Positions 61,037 to 64,000 of a stretch of DNA of 64,000 bases are shown here, piece after piece. The notes below the pieces were generated by a model. That model did not search any database and had not been told where the DNA came from. It saw only the letters and a list, made by a program, of their open reading frames with translations. The number at the start of each line of letters is the position of its first letter. The first letter of the stretch is position 1. Source of the stretch: Pseudonocardia broussonetiae (GTDB taxonomy: Bacteria; Actinomycetota; Actinomycetes; Mycobacteriales; Pseudonocardiaceae); contig NZ_CP053564.1 of assembly GCF_013155125.1 (NCBI RefSeq), forward strand, positions 5,463,501 through 5,527,500, given 5' to 3'. The translations under genes were made by a program, and so were the position numbers.

Positions 61037-61998
61037 GTGGCGTACCACTCGTACACCCCGTCCCCGCGGGTGCGCCGCTCGACCGCGCCCGACCAGCGCA
61101 GGTAGGCGATGTGCGACAGCGTCTCGGAGATCGCGAGCTGGCGCTGGTGGGCGAGGATCGCCTTGGCCACGAGCAGGTCGGCCAGCTCGGTGACCGTGCT
61201 CGGCCGCTCCTCGACGGCCCGGCGCACCTTCTCCAGGCGCCGCAGCTTGTTGCGCACGATGGCCTCGATCCGGTCCACCGCGTCGCCGAACGGGCGCCCG
61301 TGCCCGGGCTGCACGAGGTCGGGCCGCCGATCCGCGACGGCGCGCAGCGAGTCGAGGTAGCTGCGCAGCGGGTCGGCGTCGAAGCCCCGCTCGAACGTCA
61401 CCGGCGGGGTGATGCCGGGCAGCAGGTGGTCGCCGGAGAGCAGCACGCGGGTGGAGGCGGAGAACAGGCAGACGTGCCCGAGCGAGTGGCCCGGCGTGTG
61501 GATCACCTCCCAGCGGTCCCCGCCGATCACCAGCTCCTCGCCGCCGCGCAGCCGCTGCGACGCCTCCACCACCGAGTGCAGGTAGGGCAGCCACCGGGTG
61601 AGGTGGTCGGCGAGGTCGGTGCGCTCGGTCTCCGACACGCCGTGGTCGGCGTAGGTGTCGCGGCGCCGCGCCCGTGCCGTGTCGGGGTGCCGGTACTTCT
61701 CGCAGTCCAGGTCCGTCATCGTGTGCATGACCAGCTGGGCGCCGGTGACCTCCATCAGCCGCCCGGCCAGCCCGTAGTGGTCGATGTGGGCGTGCGTGAC
61801 GACGATGCGGGAGACGTCACGCAGCGCGTACCCGGCGCCCTCCAGGCCCGCCTCCAGCGCCCCGAGCCCGCCGTCGGCGAGGTCCGGGCGCCAGACGCCG
61901 CAGTCGACGATCGTCACGCGGTCGCCGTCGGGGAGCACGTAGCAGTTGACGCTCTCCACGGCGTTGACGCCGATGGGGAGCGCGATCCGGCTGATCAT
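61006..61998 (-). CDS. MBL-fold hydrolase (paralogue of 44645-45676)
   Basis: A 330-residue metallo-beta-lactamase-fold protein with VTHAHIDHYGLAG, TPGHSLGHVCLF, LSGDHLLPG and QPGHGRPF, plus a C-terminal helical domain shared with the paralogue in the aroE-like operon (PPVTFERGFDADPLRSYLDSL region). ATG at 61998 overlaps the dodecin stop by 4 bp. Its last codons run through the IclR relic on the opposite strand. Substrate unknown. Confidence 0.83.
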   Translation of the reverse strand: MISRIALPIGVNAVESVNCYVLPDGDRVTIVDCGVWRPDLADGGLGALEAGLEGAGYALRDVSRIVVTHAHIDHYGLAGRLMEVTGAQLVMHTMTDLDCEKYRHPDTARARRRDTYADHGVSETERTDLADHLTRWLPYLHSVVEASQRLRGGEELVIGGDRWEVIHTPGHSLGHVCLFSASTRVLLSGDHLLPGITPPVTFERGFDADPLRSYLDSLRAVADRRPDLVQPGHGRPFGDAVDRIEAIVRNKLRRLEKVRRAVEERPSTVTELADLLVAKAILAHQRQLAISETLSHIAYLRWSGAVERRTRGDGVYEWYATGARSGSPMR

Positions 61999-62204
61999 CC
62001 GTGCATGCGCTCGAGCAGCGTGAACCACACCCGCAGCTCCACGCGGTAGGCCGTCGCGGAGCCGTCGACGGTGCCGGAGACCCGCTGCACCTCGAACGAC
62101 GTGATGCCCTCCAGGGACAGGCGCGCGCGGTCCAGCGCCTCGGTCACGGCGTCCTGGATCGTGTCGCCCGTACCGATCAGGTCGACCGCCTTCTGCACGC
62201 TCAC
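61995..62204 (-). CDS. Dodecin-family flavin-binding protein
   Basis: A 69-residue dodecin: VQKAVDLIGTGDTIQDAVTE helix entry, then ITSFEVQRVSGTVDG and YRVELRVWFTLL strands. Dodecins form dodecamers that store riboflavin/FAD and quench reactive flavin. The GTG start overlaps the cydB stop (GTGA) and the stop overlaps the MBL start (ATGA), so a flavin-storage protein is translated with a terminal oxidase. A motif-like site lies 40 bp upstream inside cydB. Confidence 0.85.
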   Translation of the reverse strand: MSVQKAVDLIGTGDTIQDAVTEALDRARLSLEGITSFEVQRVSGTVDGSATAYRVELRVWFTLLERMHG

Positions 62205-63280
62205 GAGCCCATCATCGGGCCGCTGCGCGCGACCGGGCCGCCGTTCCCGCTCGACGGAAGCGGACCGGGCCCGGCCGGGTCCCCGACGGACGAGGGGCGC
62301 TGGAACAGCACGTAGAGGTAGACCAGCGACGGGACCAGCACCAGCGACCCGAGGACGAGCGACACGAGCATCGCCGTCAACGTGGCCTCGCCGCGGGCCG
62401 CGTCGCCGATCGTGAGCGCGGGCGGCAGCACGTACGGGTACTGCGCCACGGCCCACCCGACGAGGATCGTCGCGACCGCCACCGAGGAGGCGATCCGCGC
62501 CGGGACGTAGCTGCGCCGCAGCAGGAGCACGATCGCCGCGCCGCCGGCGAGCACCGAGACGACGACGACGGGCAGCGCGCGCCCGACGAGACCGTCGAAC
62601 AGCAGGGGCGCGTCGGCCCGCAGGACGAACAGCCCGGCGAGTCCCACGAGCCCCGTCACGGCGGCGGTGACCAGCGCACGGGCGCGGAACTGCGACGCCA
62701 GGTCGTCGTGGCCGTCGCGGCGGGCGTCGCCGCAGAGGAACACCGCGGCGAGGTAGCTGCACACCAGCACCGCGAGGACCCCGCCCAGCGTCGAGGTCGG
62801 GTTGACCCAGCTGGTGACCACGTCGCCGGCGGCGATCCCCGGGGGCACCCGCCCGGACGCCACCCCGCCCACGGTCGCGCCGAGGAAGTACGGGGTGACC
62901 AGGGACGACAGCGCGAAGGACGCGCCGAGGAAGCGGCGCAGGGGGAGGGTGGTGACGCTCTTGCGGAACGCGAACGCGGCACCGCGGGCGATCATCCCGA
63001 ACGCGGCGAGCGTCATCGGGACGTAGAGCGTCGTGGTGATCGCGACGAACGCGCCGGAGAACGCCGTCCACAGGACGACGAGCACGAAGATCAGCCAGAC
63101 GTGGTTCGCCTCCCAGACCGGCCCGATCGAGTGCTCGATCAGCTCGCGCTGCCGCCTGCCGCGCCGGGTGCCGCCGGCCAGCAGGTCCCAGACCCCCGCG
63201 CCGAAGTCGGCCCCGCCGAACAGGCCGTAGGCGATCAGCCCGACGAACATCACGCCGAGCACGACCTCGGGCAGCGTCAC
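62201..63280 (-). CDS. cydB: Cytochrome bd-type oxidase subunit II
   Basis: A 359-residue polytopic membrane protein with about eight helices. CydB landmarks are YGLFGGADFGAGVWDLL, EANHVWLIFVLVVLWTAFSGAF, and LQFRARAL-like SQFRARALVTAAV. It pairs with CydA to form the quinol oxidase. GTG start overlaps the cydA stop (GTGA). Confidence 0.92.
   Translation of the reverse strand: MTLPEVVLGVMFVGLIAYGLFGGADFGAGVWDLLAGGTRRGRRQRELIEHSIGPVWEANHVWLIFVLVVLWTAFSGAFVAITTTLYVPMTLAAFGMIARGAAFAFRKSVTTLPLRRFLGASFALSSLVTPYFLGATVGGVASGRVPPGIAAGDVVTSWVNPTSTLGGVLAVLVCSYLAAVFLCGDARRDGHDDLASQFRARALVTAAVTGLVGLAGLFVLRADAPLLFDGLVGRALPVVVVSVLAGGAAIVLLLRRSYVPARIASSVAVATILVGWAVAQYPYVLPPALTIGDAARGEATLTAMLVSLVLGSLVLVPSLVYLYVLFQRPSSVGDPAGPGPLPSSGNGGPVARSGPMMGS
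62244..62259. promoter_or_regulatory. Regulon-like motif inside the end of cydB
   Basis: On the minus strand TTCC-GTCGAGCG-GGAA, 14 of 16 identical to site H before the hydratase operon, 40 bp before the dodecin start. It is within cydB coding sequence, so it could be chance or an internal promoter control for dodecin and the MBL gene. Confidence 0.35.
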
Positions 63281-64000
63281 CGGAACACCTCCTGCCGCTC
63301 CGGGGACCCCTCCTGCGGGGCGGGCGTGTCGTGCGAACCGGCCAGGCGGCGCAGCACGACGACCGTGAGCACCGTCAGCAGCACGTAGATCACGACGACC
63401 GCGTAGAAACCGAGGAACAGGCCCGGAGCGGGGCTGACGGCGTCGGCCGTCCGCAGGAGCCCGTAGACGATGTAGGGCTGGCGGCCGATCTCGGTGGTGA
63501 GCCAGCCCGCCTCCATCGCCACGACCGCCGCGACCCCGGAGACGGCGACGGCCCGCAGGAACCAGTCCGAGCGCGGTATCCGCCGGCGTCGCCACCACGA
63601 CCAGCCGAGCCACAGCGCGACCAGCACGAGCGCCGACGCGATGCCGACCATGGCGTTGTACGCCAGGTGCACGGCGTTGACCGGCGGCCGCTGCTCCGCC
63701 GGCACGCTGTCCAGCCCCACCACCTCGCCGTTCGGGTCGTGCGTCACGAGCAGCGAGAGCCCCCACGGCACCTCGAGGGCCCACCGGAGCTCGTCGTCGA
63801 CGTAGAGCCCGCCGAGCGAGAGCGGCACCGCCGTCCCCGTCTCGAAGTGGCCCTCCATCGCCGCCAGCTTCACGGGCTGGTTCTCCGCGACGACGTTGGC
63901 GATCCAGTCCCCCACCCCGAACTGGAAGGGAGTGGCGATCGCGGCCGCCGTCAACGGGATCAGGAGCCCGGAGCGGTGGTAGCGGTCGCGCCGCCCGCGC
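63277..64000 (-). CDS. cydA: Cytochrome bd-type oxidase subunit I, C-terminal part (runs off the window)
   Basis: The C-terminal 240 or so residues of CydA; the gene continues beyond position 64000. The haem-binding and quinol-loop surroundings QPVKLAAMEGHFETG, the NAVHLAYNAMVG helix and EAGWLTTEIGRQPYIVYGLLRT (split) are clear. The stretch between the ME-G-HFET part and the next helix is short, as in the short-Q-loop (cyanide-insensitive oxidase-like) group. Confidence 0.9.
   Translation of the reverse strand, partial: RGRRDRYHRSGLLIPLTAAAIATPFQFGVGDWIANVVAENQPVKLAAMEGHFETGTAVPLSLGGLYVDDELRWALEVPWGLSLLVTHDPNGEVVGLDSVPAEQRPPVNAVHLAYNAMVGIASALVLVALWLGWSWWRRRRIPRSDWFLRAVAVSGVAAVVAMEAGWLTTEIGRQPYIVYGLLRTADAVSPAPGLFLGFYAVVVIYVLLTVLTVVVLRRLAGSHDTPAPQEGSPERQEVFR

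Noticed and set aside
1..64000. tRNA, rRNA, insertion sequences, integrases or phage genes
   Set aside because: No transposase or integrase protein was seen among the frames and no tRNA-like or rRNA-like stretch was recognised by eye; short RNAs could be missed.

Overview
The window looks like chromosome of a very GC-rich actinobacterium, most likely Pseudonocardiaceae (Pseudonocardia or a near relative). This rests on GTG starts, many 1-4 bp ATGA/GTGA/TGATG gene overlaps, a DUF3043 membrane protein, a large LAL-type LuxR regulator, and the mix of aromatic-catabolic and polyhydroxyalkanoate (PHA) genes. I saw no rRNA, tRNA, CRISPR, insertion sequence or prophage. It reads as a catabolic accessory region carrying several scars of gene loss.

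Layout. 0-3 kb: a flavin monooxygenase and an SDR, a small unknown protein, and a chimeric scar in which an LLM-monooxygenase fragment abuts a MetF C-terminus. 3-8 kb: a single-chain double MarR regulator and a gentisate operon (dioxygenase, FAD hydroxylase, FAH hydrolase, NTF2-like protein). 8-14 kb: alcohol dehydrogenase, LysR, aldehyde dehydrogenase plus fumarase, universal stress protein. 14-21 kb: LysR and a three-subunit molybdenum hydroxylase with MBL and FAH enzymes. 21-26 kb: a frameshifted crotonyl-CoA carboxylase/reductase and cydDC. 26-28 kb: an MFS transporter and LacI regulator around a perfect palindrome. 28-33 kb: a coupled operon of two hydratase/decarboxylase paralogues, DUF2218 and RidA, then a LuxR ATPase. 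33-37 kb: LysR, IclR, PHA synthase. 37-50 kb: quinate/shikimate catabolism (bifunctional dehydroshikimate dehydratase, AroQ, MHS transporter, AroE-like dehydrogenase, NDH-2, MBL), a PHB depolymerase, a phasin-like protein, LigAB-type dioxygenase and an ACMSD-family amidohydrolase. 50.7-51.8 kb: a non-coding array with eight copies of a perfect palindrome. 52-60 kb: a nine-gene operon with MaoC, 2-hydroxymuconic semialdehyde hydrolase, a complete 2-oxoacid dehydrogenase complex (E1a, E1b, E3, E2) and three orphan genes, divergent from an IclR regulator. 61-64 kb: cydA(partial)-cydB-dodecin-MBL.

How the genes fit together. The central inference is one dispersed pathway: quinate/shikimate -> 3-dehydroshikimate -> protocatechuate -> extradiol cleavage (LigAB-like) -> decarboxylation (ACMSD-like) -> 2-hydroxymuconic semialdehyde -> hydrolysis (DmpD-like) -> 2-hydroxypenta-2,4-dienoate -> hydration (MhpD-like). 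Five promoter regions of these genes, plus one site 40 bp before the dodecin gene, carry a recurrent inverted-repeat motif TTCC-N8/9-GGA with a CAGYG core. This suggests a common, probably IclR-type, regulator. PHA synthase, a phasin-like gene and a depolymerase sit inside the same neighbourhood and may link aromatic carbon flow to storage polymer.
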